This document shows positions 40,163 through 48,186 of a DNA stretch of 64,000 nucleotides, one piece after another. Positions within the stretch are counted from its first letter, which is position 1; every line of letters starts with the position of its first letter. The DNA comes from Rhodococcus rhodnii (lineage in GTDB: Bacteria > Actinomycetota > Actinomycetes > Mycobacteriales > Pseudonocardiaceae). The stretch lies in NCBI GenBank assembly GCA_000720375.1, contig JOAA01000004.1, positions 1 through 64,000 of the forward strand, in the 5' to 3' direction. A program made the position numbers and the translations under genes. The notes beneath the pieces were generated by a model. The model was given only the letters and a program-made list of their open reading frames with translations, was not told where the DNA came from and ran no database searches.

Positions 40163-41350
40163 TCAGAGGGCGATGATCAGGTTCGTGATCTTGCCGTGCG
40201 CGCGCTCGTTGCCGTACGCCAAGCCGACCTCGCCGTAGATCTGTGCCTTGTCCTGAGCGCCGGTCTTCGCCAGCGGCTCGACGAACATGTGCCCCTTGCT
40301 GGGCACCTCCAGGAACACCGGCATGCACTGCTCGAGCGACGCCACCGCGATCGTTCCCTGCGGCATGTGCCGGTCCAGCATGACGTTCAGCGTGCCGAAG
40401 TCGGTTTCGATGGTCGTCACGTTGACGCCGCCGACGTTCCGGTTCGACTCCTGGTAGTTGGAGTCGGTGATGAACGCCTTCGTCAGGCCTCGCTTACCGA
40501 CCGAGTTGGTGACGAGCGTGGCGGTCTCCGACTCCTGGATACCACCGTTGTCGTACACCATCTGCAGCAGGTCGACCGCCCGGTCCTTGGTGATTACGTT
40601 CAGCTTGGTCACGTTCGCCGTGCCGTCACCGCCGGTGAGGTCGATCGCCGCGCCGCCCTTGGTGGCTGCCACCTTGAACGTGTTCGTCGTGGTGGTCACG
40701 ACGTAGTAGACGGTGCCTGCGGTGACGCCGGTGGTGGTCACGATGGTGTCGAGCACCACCTGGTCGTTGGCGACCAAGCCGTGCGAGGAGATGGTGAAGG
40801 TGTCGTTCGTGGCCGACGTGGTGGCCGAGCCGAGCGCGGTGCCACCGTTGACCACGTTCGTCGTGATCGCCTGCAACAGCCCGCGGGTCTTGCGAGCCGT
40901 GGTGTTGTCGACCGGCTTCTGGTACGTGCCCTGCAGGAACGAGTAGTTGACGTCACGAGCGACCTGCTTGAGCATCTGCTCGACCTGCCAGTCCAGTTCG
41001 GACGACACCGGGTTGCGCTCGGCGTTGTTGCTACCGGACTTCTGCTGAGTCGCGGCCTGCTTGGTGTACGTGACACCCAGGGCTTCCTGGTGGATCTGGC
41101 AGACGTTCGTGACGTTCGCCCGGACCCGGTTCTGGATGGACGGGGCGTCCGCACCTTCGAGCGCGGTGTTCTGGCCCGCGGCCCGCAGATCGTAAGTCTG
41201 CCATTCGAACTCGGTCGACTCGGTCTGACCGCCGCCGGTGAGACCACCGATCGCGGACAGGAACGGCGTGTCGGCCGGGGTCAGCCCGATCAGTTCGCCG
41301 GTGTAGTTGGGCAGATTGTAGGTCGTGCCCAGCGCGGTGATACCAGCCAT
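40163..41350 (-). CDS. major capsid protein (SU10/DUF5309-like) with an inserted beta domain
   Basis: A 395-residue HK97-fold capsid protein. The N-terminus (TYNLPNYTGELIGLTPADTPFLSAIG) and EFEWQTYDLRAAGQN, VCQIHQEALGVTYTKQAA match the SU10-like capsid family. Residues ~190-275 form a Thr/Val-rich stretch (NDTFTISSHGL, YYVVTTTTNTFKVAATKGG) that looks like an inserted surface domain. The C-terminal core resumes at VITKDRAVDLLQMVYDNGGI. Preceded by the scaffold gene as expected. Confidence 0.88.
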   Translation of the reverse strand: MAGITALGTTYNLPNYTGELIGLTPADTPFLSAIGGLTGGGQTESTEFEWQTYDLRAAGQNTALEGADAPSIQNRVRANVTNVCQIHQEALGVTYTKQAATQQKSGSNNAERNPVSSELDWQVEQMLKQVARDVNYSFLQGTYQKPVDNTTARKTRGLLQAITTNVVNGGTALGSATTSATNDTFTISSHGLVANDQVVLDTIVTTTGVTAGTVYYVVTTTTNTFKVAATKGGAAIDLTGGDGTANVTKLNVITKDRAVDLLQMVYDNGGIQESETATLVTNSVGKRGLTKAFITDSNYQESNRNVGGVNVTTIETDFGTLNVMLDRHMPQGTIAVASLEQCMPVFLEVPSKGHMFVEPLAKTGAQDKAQIYGEVGLAYGNERAHGKITNLIIAL

Positions 41351-41389
41351 CGCTGGTGTCTCCTTTCATCTCAGGGCACGAGGGCCCTA

Positions 41390-42082
41390 CTACTGCTTCG
41401 ACGCCTGCTCGGCGAGAAGCTGGTTCTTCAGGGAGATCGCGAGCCGGTGGTTCCCGGCCTTCTGCGCCTCGGCGATCTGCTCGCTGAGGGATTTCTTGCC
41501 GCCGTTGCGCGGCCCGCCGTCGTGCGACCCGAACTTCGTTGCCTGCTTGGCCGCCAGGTGAGGCTTCTTCGTCAGCAGGTCGCTGATCGCGTCGGCGAGC
41601 TCGTCGGGATCGACGTTGCCGTGCTCGTCCACTTCGAACTCGTCGGCGTTGATGAACACCGAAGCGTCGGCCGGGTCGGCGAGCTTCCCGGCGGCAGCCG
41701 CCTTGAGCTCGGCGAGCACGATGCGACGGTTGGCCTTCGCGTCAGCCGTGCGCTGTGCGTCCGCCCGGATCTGGTCGACGTCGACATCGCCGTCGGCACT
41801 GTCGTCGGTTGTTTTCTTGCCGGGCAGTTCGAGCTGGCCGTCCTTGAGCATCGCCCGGACCTGATCCGGTGTCTTGCCCAGCGCGGTGGCGAGCAGGTTC
41901 ACAGTCTCGCGGAGCTGCTTCCGGGCGGCGTTGCGCTCACCCTTCATCGCGTCCAGGGCCCGCTTGCCCTTGTCGCCAAGGTCCTCGGCGCCGTCGTCGG
42001 CGTCGGTGTCGGTGTCGGTTTCGGTCTCCTCGACTTCAGTTTCTTCAGTCGAGGTGTCGTCGATCTGGTCGTCGTTGTCCAC
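41390..42082 (-). CDS. capsid scaffolding protein
   Basis: A 230-residue protein directly upstream of the capsid gene. The first ~35 residues are nearly all Asp/Glu/Thr; the middle is coiled coil (GKRALDAMKGERNAARKQLRETVNLL, VDQIRADAQRTADAKANRRIVLAEL); the C-terminus is basic (GGKKSLSEQIAEAQKAGNHRLAI). This acidic-coil-basic layout is typical of phage scaffolds, which leave the mature head. Confidence 0.87.
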   Translation of the reverse strand: MDNDDQIDDTSTEETEVEETETDTDTDADDGAEDLGDKGKRALDAMKGERNAARKQLRETVNLLATALGKTPDQVRAMLKDGQLELPGKKTTDDSADGDVDVDQIRADAQRTADAKANRRIVLAELKAAAAGKLADPADASVFINADEFEVDEHGNVDPDELADAISDLLTKKPHLAAKQATKFGSHDGGPRNGGKKSLSEQIAEAQKAGNHRLAISLKNQLLAEQASKQ

Positions 42083-42133
42083 TGTGGTGCTCCCATTGCG
42101 GGAAAGTCCGATCCCCTTGCGGAATCGGGGGTC

Positions 42134-43210
42134 TTAGGCGGCCGTGGGCACGCGCAGAACATCGGCCGCGATCCGCGCCAACGGGTGCGGACCTTCGGAC
42201 TGGCCGTCCGTCAGGTAGCCGTTGCGGCCCAACTGGCGCAGCAACTCGGCACGGTCCCAACCGAACTCGCGACCGAGCGCGTAGATCTGCTCCGGCATCA
42301 ACCGTGGCTTGCGCGTCCGCTGATACCGCGATGACGGGGTTTTCTCGAACTCACCGCCGAGCGCGCGTTGGACGTAGCCATACCAGCCGCGCTTGGAGAC
42401 ACCCTCGGTCGTGGTGAGCACCTGCCGGCCACCGATCGACGCCGTGGCGACGCCGCGGCGGGCGTTCACCACCTGGCCGAGGTTCGCGCCGTCACGGATC
42501 GCCTGCGCACCGTCCGCTCCGAACACCCGATCCTGCTCTCTGGCCGGTAGTGACTCGAAGTAGGCCTTGCCGTCGAATGCCATCGACCGGTCCGCCTTGC
42601 TCACCGGCACGTGCCGACAGTCGCACTGCGGATGCCGATCGAACCCGGCATTGTCGGCGAAGAACTTCCCCGCCAACACGACACACCTCGAGCACGCGGG
42701 CGGTGTGAGCCGCCGGTAGTAGCCGCGGCACCGCGGGTCGGCGACAACCGCCAGCCCGTCACCGACCCGTCCGGCGTCCGCCACCTGAGTTGCCACCAAC
42801 CGAACCAGCGCGACCGCGCCACGGGCCAACGCCAGGCTCGGCTCAAAGCCAGCCGCGAGGCCTTGCAGGACAGCCACTTGCGGCGCCAGCAACGCCGTCG
42901 CCAGGCTCCGGCCGTCAGAGGCGACACCGGCGAGCATGGCCGCATCGACGAGCGACACGTCCACTGAACCAACGCCCTGCGCCGACATGGCCGCGGTGAC
43001 GTAGTCCGTCGCGTGGATCGCGGCGAGCAACTGGCCAGCCGTGACGGCCGCGAGCACGCTCGGAAGGATCGCGCTGTAGCTGCCACGGATGTCCGACGAG
43101 TCGACCGATCGCCACAGGTCAGTTGTCCGCTCGGCCGTTAGCCGAGCCAGCCGCGCCGACGAGTGGTAGTGCTGGTTGACCAGCGCCTCCAGCCCTGTCT
43201 GCATCGACAT
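42134..43210 (-). CDS. MuF/VG15-like minor capsid protein with Cys/His cluster
   Basis: A 358-residue protein between portal and scaffold, the usual MuF position. The helical N-terminal ~190 residues are Ala-rich. A putative zinc-binding cluster follows: PPACSRCVVLAG, then RHPQCDCRHVP (4 Cys plus His). The C-terminus is basic. It overlaps the portal gene by 92 bases; a start two codons later is possible. Such proteins help head morphogenesis and may be ejected with DNA. Confidence 0.82.
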   Translation of the reverse strand: MSMQTGLEALVNQHYHSSARLARLTAERTTDLWRSVDSSDIRGSYSAILPSVLAAVTAGQLLAAIHATDYVTAAMSAQGVGSVDVSLVDAAMLAGVASDGRSLATALLAPQVAVLQGLAAGFEPSLALARGAVALVRLVATQVADAGRVGDGLAVVADPRCRGYYRRLTPPACSRCVVLAGKFFADNAGFDRHPQCDCRHVPVSKADRSMAFDGKAYFESLPAREQDRVFGADGAQAIRDGANLGQVVNARRGVATASIGGRQVLTTTEGVSKRGWYGYVQRALGGEFEKTPSSRYQRTRKPRLMPEQIYALGREFGWDRAELLRQLGRNGYLTDGQSEGPHPLARIAADVLRVPTAA

Positions 43211-44630
43211 CCTCCTGGCCTAGCTTCGCGCCGATCAGCGCGGCTGGGTTGCCCAGCACGGCTTCCGATGCCTTGTCGCGCATGGCCATCACGCGGTCGA
43301 TCTCCGGCGGGGTGAGGCCAAGCCGCTCCGCCAGCCATTCGAACGGGAACCCGAGCGTCTGCAGCTTCACCAACGCGTCCACCAACTGAGCTTCGCTGCG
43401 GGACTGCGCGTCCTTCCAACGCACCGCGCCAGTGGCGATCGCGCCGGCCTTGCTCTTGTTTCCCTGCGCCAGCGCGACGAGCCGGAAGACCTCCCGAATC
43501 GCGCGTCCGAAGTAGAGCTGTTTCTCCTCGGTGCGCTTCACCAAGCCGGTCTCGGCCGCCACCAGCGCCTCAGCGGAGAGGTTGGCCATCTTCCCGATCA
43601 GGTAGTGCTGCGGGGTGCGGGTTTGCGCCGCCACGTGCCCCACGGCGACCTCGACCACGTCGGTGTAGACGTCCAGCCGTGCGGCTTCCCACTGGTCGAC
43701 CTTCGCGCTCGGGTCCTCGAGCCACACCACCCGATCGACCGCGAACTTCCGGAGGTCGATCGGCTGCTCGCCGACCTTCTCCCCGTTCTCGTTGAGAATC
43801 GGCAGCATGGGGCGCTCCATGCCGAGGATCACCCGCTGCGGGAAGCTCGCGAAGTCCGCAGCCACGAACAGCTGCGACCACAGCAGATTGATCGCGTCCT
43901 GCATGGCCATCACACCGGTAACATCCGAGATCGGGTCTCGCGCGAGCAACGGCCGGTTCGGCAGTTCAACGCCCGGTGGCACGCCAAGCGGGTTCGGCTT
44001 TGGGTTCGGCTCGCCATCCTCGGTGAGCTGCCAGCCGCCGACGCCGATGTCACCAACGACGATCAGCTTGGAGCCCCTGCGCGTCGCCGCGCGGTGGAAC
44101 CGCCACACTTCGTCATGCGTATAGAGCGACGCCCGCTCCACGTCGTCATCCACAAAGGTCTTCAAGTACGCCTTGCGTTTGGTGCGTGACCCCGGCTCAT
44201 ACGCAACTGCGGCCTCGGTGGCTGACTCGAACGTGATGAACGGTTTCTCTGGGTCGTCGTCGTTGCCCCACACGAACGCGAACGACCTGCGGCAGGTGAT
44301 CGCGTCCAACATGGCCAGCCCGACCTCGGCGTCCGCGTCGTTGGCCAGCCACACATTCCAGAGGTCCTTGTCGACCTCTTCCTCACCGGCCAGCCGGATA
44401 CCGATCGGGTCGAGCCGTTCGGTCGGCGAGTCGGCGACGATGCCGACCCAGTTGTCCGAGAACTTCTCGTACCGGTCGGCGAAGTAGTCGCGGTACTGCG
44501 GCGAGGAGAACCTCAGCTTCTGCTCGCCCTCGTAGTAGTCCCGGTTCTGCTCAACCTCGGGCTGTCGCCTCTTGATGACCTTGGCGAGCTTCTCGGTCAT
44601 CTCCGTGGCCTGAGCGAGAGTCACCGGCAC
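43119..44630 (-). CDS. portal protein (SPP1 gp6-like)
   Basis: A 503-residue portal. The N-terminal part (RRQPEVEQNRDYYEGEQKLRF, NWVGIVADSPTERLDP) and the core (PNRPLLARDPISDVTGVMAMQDAINLLWSQ; TRTPQHYLIGKMANLSAEAL) match the Phage_prot_Gp6 family. It forms the dodecameric DNA gate at one capsid vertex. Located directly after terminase large subunit. Confidence 0.92.
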   Translation of the reverse strand: MPVTLAQATEMTEKLAKVIKRRQPEVEQNRDYYEGEQKLRFSSPQYRDYFADRYEKFSDNWVGIVADSPTERLDPIGIRLAGEEEVDKDLWNVWLANDADAEVGLAMLDAITCRRSFAFVWGNDDDPEKPFITFESATEAAVAYEPGSRTKRKAYLKTFVDDDVERASLYTHDEVWRFHRAATRRGSKLIVVGDIGVGGWQLTEDGEPNPKPNPLGVPPGVELPNRPLLARDPISDVTGVMAMQDAINLLWSQLFVAADFASFPQRVILGMERPMLPILNENGEKVGEQPIDLRKFAVDRVVWLEDPSAKVDQWEAARLDVYTDVVEVAVGHVAAQTRTPQHYLIGKMANLSAEALVAAETGLVKRTEEKQLYFGRAIREVFRLVALAQGNKSKAGAIATGAVRWKDAQSRSEAQLVDALVKLQTLGFPFEWLAERLGLTPPEIDRVMAMRDKASEAVLGNPAALIGAKLGQEDVDADRAGGAGQPALPLVGAAGSANGRADN

Positions 44631-44642
44631 GGGGGTCTCCTC

Positions 44643-46382
44643 TCAGGCGGTATGGGCTTGGTACTTCTTCTGCTTCGGCCGACGCAGATACCCGTCCAGG
44701 CCGTTCACACAGGCCGATATTCCGTCGATCCGGGCCTGCGCCTTCTGCCGGTCCGGTTTCACCAGGCGAAGGTTGTCCTGGCCGTCGTTCTTGACCTCGA
44801 CCACCGAGGCCATCCATCGGGCGACCGGGTTACCGCCGTGGCGGATCCGGCCGGGCCCGTCCTGCTGGCCGGACTTGCCAAGCAACCGCTGCATCTCCTT
44901 GATCGCCGGTGAGGTGCCGAGGAACGTCTGCGCTACGGGCGCCATCTCGACGCCCTTCAGCTCCGCGTCCAGCTCTTGCACCATCTGACCGGCGAACATC
45001 CGGTCGTAGCTGATGCGCTGCATGTCCACCCGCTTGCAGTCGACCAACGCGTCGGCCTTGATCACCGAGTAGTCGATGACGTTGCCCTCGGTGGCCTTCA
45101 CGAAGCCTTCTTTGATCCACTGCTTCAACGGCACCTGCAGCTGCCGGGCGAGGTCGTCGACCCGGTCCGCCGGTACGTAGAACCGCCAGAACATCTCCAG
45201 CTCGACACCGGCCTGCCAGGACTCGACACCCATCCACCAGGCGGTGAAGTCGCTCACCGCCGACAGGTCCAGCCCACCCCACGCGCGCCGACCAGCCAGC
45301 CGGGCGAGGTCGGTCATGCCGGCGGTGCCGTCCCACTGGTTCAGATCGATCAGCCGCGAGGTGTCCCGCATCCGCCGGTTGAGGTGCAGCCGGCAGAACG
45401 TCGGGAAGTACGACGGGGTGGTCTGTGCCTTGTTGGCTTCCTTGCGGATGTACGTCAGGCTCGGCGACACACCGAGGCCAGGATTGGCCTTGCGCCACGT
45501 CTCCTCAGCGAACGGATCGTCGGTGTCCTCGGCCGCCCAGATCACGCCGTAGTGCGACGGATCCAACACCACCCGGTCGGCGACCTTCCGGGTGTAGCTG
45601 TGCTTCTCGTCGTAGATCGAGCCCTCGGTGGCCTCGTCCGCCGTCGTGATGAAGATGATCAGCGGCTGTGCACGGGCACCCGTGCCGGTCTCGATCGCGT
45701 CGACCAGGTGCCGCGACTTGTAGACGTGCACCTCGTCCACGACACCGCCGTGCACGTTCAGGCCGTGCGCGACCTCGGCGATCTTCGACAGCGCCCGGAA
45801 CACGCCGCCGGTGTGAGGCACCGAGATGACCTCGGCCAGCGCCCGGACCTTCGACCTGGCGTGCTTCGACGTCAAGCACATCCGCTTGGCGTCGTCGAAC
45901 ACCCGCTTCGCCTGGTCCAGCGACCCAGCCGCGGCGTACACCTCGGCGCCCATCTCGCCGTCGGCGAGCAGCAGGATGTTCGCGATGCCCGACGAGACGG
46001 TGCTCTTGCCGTTCTTGCGTGGCACCTCGACCCACACCGCCCGGACCACCCGAACAACGGCGTCGGCCTCCTCGTCGAAGTACACCCAGCCGAAGACCGG
46101 GGCGATCACCCACACGACTTGCCACGGCGCGAGCCCGCCCCCGGCGATCGTCATGGGCTTCCCGGCCCAGCGGCCCTTGGTGTGCTTGAACTGGGCCAGC
46201 GCCTTGAGCGCCTTCTTCACCCGCTCGACGTCGAAGTAGGCGTTCGGCTGCTCATTGGCCTGGAACGCCAGCGTCAACGGCCGCGACGCCTCCGCCTCGG
46301 CGATCTGCTCCTCGGTCAGGCCGAGCTCGAGCAGCGCCTCCCGTGGGACCGGGAGGTCAGTCGAAGGGATTGTCGTCGTCAT
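44643..46382 (-). CDS. terL: terminase large subunit
   Basis: A 579-residue packaging motor. The ATPase has a Walker-A-like VPRKNGKSTVSSG and a Walker B region GGVVDEVHVYKSRH, coupled to ITTADEATEGS. The C-terminal nuclease region includes WGGLDLSAVSDFTAWWM with its acidic residues. It belongs to the Terminase_1 (HK97-like) group. It overlaps the small subunit by 26 bases and lies 12 bp before the portal. Confidence 0.94.
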   Translation of the reverse strand: MTTTIPSTDLPVPREALLELGLTEEQIAEAEASRPLTLAFQANEQPNAYFDVERVKKALKALAQFKHTKGRWAGKPMTIAGGGLAPWQVVWVIAPVFGWVYFDEEADAVVRVVRAVWVEVPRKNGKSTVSSGIANILLLADGEMGAEVYAAAGSLDQAKRVFDDAKRMCLTSKHARSKVRALAEVISVPHTGGVFRALSKIAEVAHGLNVHGGVVDEVHVYKSRHLVDAIETGTGARAQPLIIFITTADEATEGSIYDEKHSYTRKVADRVVLDPSHYGVIWAAEDTDDPFAEETWRKANPGLGVSPSLTYIRKEANKAQTTPSYFPTFCRLHLNRRMRDTSRLIDLNQWDGTAGMTDLARLAGRRAWGGLDLSAVSDFTAWWMGVESWQAGVELEMFWRFYVPADRVDDLARQLQVPLKQWIKEGFVKATEGNVIDYSVIKADALVDCKRVDMQRISYDRMFAGQMVQELDAELKGVEMAPVAQTFLGTSPAIKEMQRLLGKSGQQDGPGRIRHGGNPVARWMASVVEVKNDGQDNLRLVKPDRQKAQARIDGISACVNGLDGYLRRPKQKKYQAHTA

Positions 46383-46854
46383 CGTCGCCGCCCGGCGGAG
46401 TCATGCCCGCCCGCGCCGACGGAGTCAGACCGAAGTGACCCAGGTACGTGTTCCGCTGCGTCCGGTACTGGGCGACGATCGTGGTGTGCCCGTTCTTCTG
46501 CATCCCACGCTCACCGGCCATCAATAGGCCCTCGGTGGCCAGCGCCCGCTCGCACTGGTCGATCCGGGCGACAACCACGCAGTAGTCATGCAGCGCGGTC
46601 GCGTCCACCGCAGCCAAACCTGCCGTGTGCTTCAGCACCGGCACAACCGTCTGCCACTCCCGGCTCGCGATCATCCGGCACCGCTCGACCATCTTCTGCA
46701 GCCGCGGGTTGTCCACGTTCGGGAACGTCTCCCACCAGTCCGGCTCGACCAGTTCCGCCGACGGCAGCACCACACCCGGCTTGATCGGACGCTTGCCCGG
46801 GTTGCCCTCGCGGACCACCTGCAGAGCGGGCTTACGGTGAGGACCAGGAGCCAT
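46357..46854 (-). CDS. terminase small subunit (P27-like)
   Basis: A 165-residue DNA-recognition subunit. N-terminal HRKPALQVVREGNPGKRPI and the block PDWWETFPNVDNPRLQ ... EWQTVVPVLKHTAGLAAVDATALHDYC are typical of P27-family small terminases. The C-terminus is acidic (DDDDDNPFD) and could contact the large subunit. ATG at 46854; an ATG one codon upstream is equivalent. Confidence 0.87.
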   Translation of the reverse strand: MAPGPHRKPALQVVREGNPGKRPIKPGVVLPSAELVEPDWWETFPNVDNPRLQKMVERCRMIASREWQTVVPVLKHTAGLAAVDATALHDYCVVVARIDQCERALATEGLLMAGERGMQKNGHTTIVAQYRTQRNTYLGHFGLTPSARAGMTPPGGDDDDDNPFD

Positions 46855-46929
46855 CACTCACCTCACACACTCTGTAGTCGCGCAAAGTGTCAAACCTGCG
46901 CAGCCAGCCATTTACCTCATGGGCGGGCT

Positions 46930-46988
46930 GGGCGAGTGCAGGTCAGGGGGTCATCCCCCAGTGCAGGGCAGTCACTAAGAGTGACTTA
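46930..46988. other. candidate cos/packaging site
   Basis: The 130-bp gap between HNH and terminase genes holds dense symmetric structure: GGGGG-TCAT-CCCCC (46946-46959) flanked by two direct AGTGCAGG copies (46935-46942, 46960-46967), then AGTCACT-AAG-AGTGACT (46970-46986). In HNH-terminase phages cos usually lies here. No cut position can be deduced from sequence alone. Confidence 0.45.
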
Positions 46989-47339
46989 TCGGTTGGCATG
47001 CCACCCACCGGGTTGGTCGTGGGCGGTGCGTCGTGAGTGGCACGGTTTACATAGGGGGCGGAGGTTGGTGAGGTCGTAGGCGCGTGGTCCGTTCCGTCCG
47101 CACCCGTCGATGTGGTCAGGCTGTGTTGCCTTGGCGCCGCATGGTCCGGTCGGCCAGCCGACACACAGTGGATGGGTGGCGAGGTACCACTCACTGAACC
47201 GTTGCCATCGTGCTGTTGATCCACGGTCTGTTCCGCTGCCACGCTGTCGCTCTGCCTTGCTCTGGTGTGCTGGGCATCTGCCCTTGGCTACGAGCTCCTC
47301 GCATCCTGGCCACGAGCAGGGCTTGCGACTGGTGGGCAC
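46986..47339 (-). CDS. HNH endonuclease
   Basis: A 117-residue small HNH nuclease. Zinc-binding Cys pairs are in PCSWPGCEEL and LCKPCHSRRT; the HNH core is QPDHIDGCGRN ... LTNLRPLCKPCH. In HK97-like phages this enzyme stimulates terminase cleavage at cos, and this one lies just before the terminase genes. Position and size fit that role rather than a homing enzyme. Confidence 0.9.
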   Translation of the reverse strand: MPTSRKPCSWPGCEELVAKGRCPAHQSKAERQRGSGTDRGSTARWQRFSEWYLATHPLCVGWPTGPCGAKATQPDHIDGCGRNGPRAYDLTNLRPLCKPCHSRRTAHDQPGGWHANR

Positions 47340-47340
47340 A

Positions 47341-47679
47341 TCAGTCCTGCAGCAGGTAGGCGGTGATCGTGGTGGTGGCGGACCAGTCGACCCAGACCGT
47401 GCCGTCGTCGCGCAGTGCGCTCTCGCTCTCGCGGATGATCTTCGTTGCTCCGGCGGCGACAGCGACGACCCGGTCGGGGATGTCGAGTCCGTCGGCTGTG
47501 GTCTTGGTGGATGGCGTGGGCAGGGTGACGTTGATGCTGCCGCCGCTGCCGTTGATGACGACCAGCTTGGTCTTGCCGCCGCTGTAGACCCACGACTCGC
47601 CGTCTGCCGTGGCGTTGAACGGCGTGATCGTGGTGCCAGCGAATGCGGCGGTGATCGGGGTGCGAGCAGTGCGGGCCAT
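47341..47679 (-). CDS. phage late protein, beta-rich, unknown function
   Basis: A 112-residue beta-sandwich-like protein (TKLVVINGSGGSINVTLPT, IPDRVVAVAAGATKIIRESE, WVDWSATTTITAYLL). Similar small proteins in actinophages are often virion components. It lies 1 bp before the HNH gene, unusual for a structural protein. Confidence 0.65.
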   Translation of the reverse strand: MARTARTPITAAFAGTTITPFNATADGESWVYSGGKTKLVVINGSGGSINVTLPTPSTKTTADGLDIPDRVVAVAAGATKIIRESESALRDDGTVWVDWSATTTITAYLLQD

Positions 47680-47684
47680 GGCTC

Positions 47685-47849
47685 TCAGTCCTCCGGGTCA
47701 GGCTCAGGCTTGATGGTCTGCCGTGCGGTGAGCAGGGCACTCGGGTCCAGGTTGACCGTTGCCGACACGTCAGGGTCAACGACGAGGACGCCGAGCTGTA
47801 GTTCGGTCTCTCCGGTGTGGACGTAAACGGGAAGGCTGACCTCGGCCAT
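47685..47849 (-). CDS. small phage protein of unknown function
   Basis: A 54-residue acidic protein (MAEVSLPVYVHTGETELQLG start, KPEPDPED end). It is too short for most ORF cut-offs but fills the gap between two late genes exactly (5 bp after, 10 bp before), with GC-rich third positions. No family recognised. Confidence 0.65.
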   Translation of the reverse strand: MAEVSLPVYVHTGETELQLGVLVVDPDVSATVNLDPSALLTARQTIKPEPDPED

Positions 47850-47859
47850 AGCTCACGTC

Positions 47860-48183
47860 CTACTGGCCTGCGATGATGGTCGCGGTGGTGACGGCCTTGG
47901 GGTGACGGTTGCAGTCGTCGACCAGGCCTTCGAGGAACCCGAGGCATCCGGTGTAGTCGCCGCTGCCGTCCGTGGGGTTCAGCGCCTCGTACGTTGCTGG
48001 GTCGGCCTTCATCGCCTCGACCGCGTTCTGAAGGTCGGGTAGGGCGTGGATGGCGCGGCTGCCGTCGTACGCCTCGAGGTCGACGCCGGCCTGTGTCCAC
48101 ATCGGTGCACAGCTGGTGGTGTAGCTGCGGGTGGTGAGCTGGTCCTCGCCGACGTGCAGGGACACGGTCAGCTGGTCAGCCAT
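47860..48183 (-). CDS. phage late protein of unknown function
   Basis: A 107-residue protein (MADQLTVSLHVGEDQLTTRSY start) with three Cys (SCAPMW, GCLGFL, DCNRHP). The N-terminus resembles that of the following 54-residue protein (both begin MA, then a beta strand with HxGE), suggesting they share a structural element. No family recognised. 3 bp after the glycosidase-like gene. Confidence 0.62.
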   Translation of the reverse strand: MADQLTVSLHVGEDQLTTRSYTTSCAPMWTQAGVDLEAYDGSRAIHALPDLQNAVEAMKADPATYEALNPTDGSGDYTGCLGFLEGLVDDCNRHPKAVTTATIIAGQ

Positions 48184-48186
48184 GCT

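Noticed and set aside
40133..42334. 733-codon plus-strand frame across the capsid and scaffold genes
   Set aside because: Shadow of conserved minus-strand structural genes; it crosses several gene boundaries and has no recognisable domain.
44976..46784. 602-codon plus-strand frame opposite the terminase genes
   Set aside because: Mirror of the terminase reading frames; composition is Arg/His-rich with no motif.
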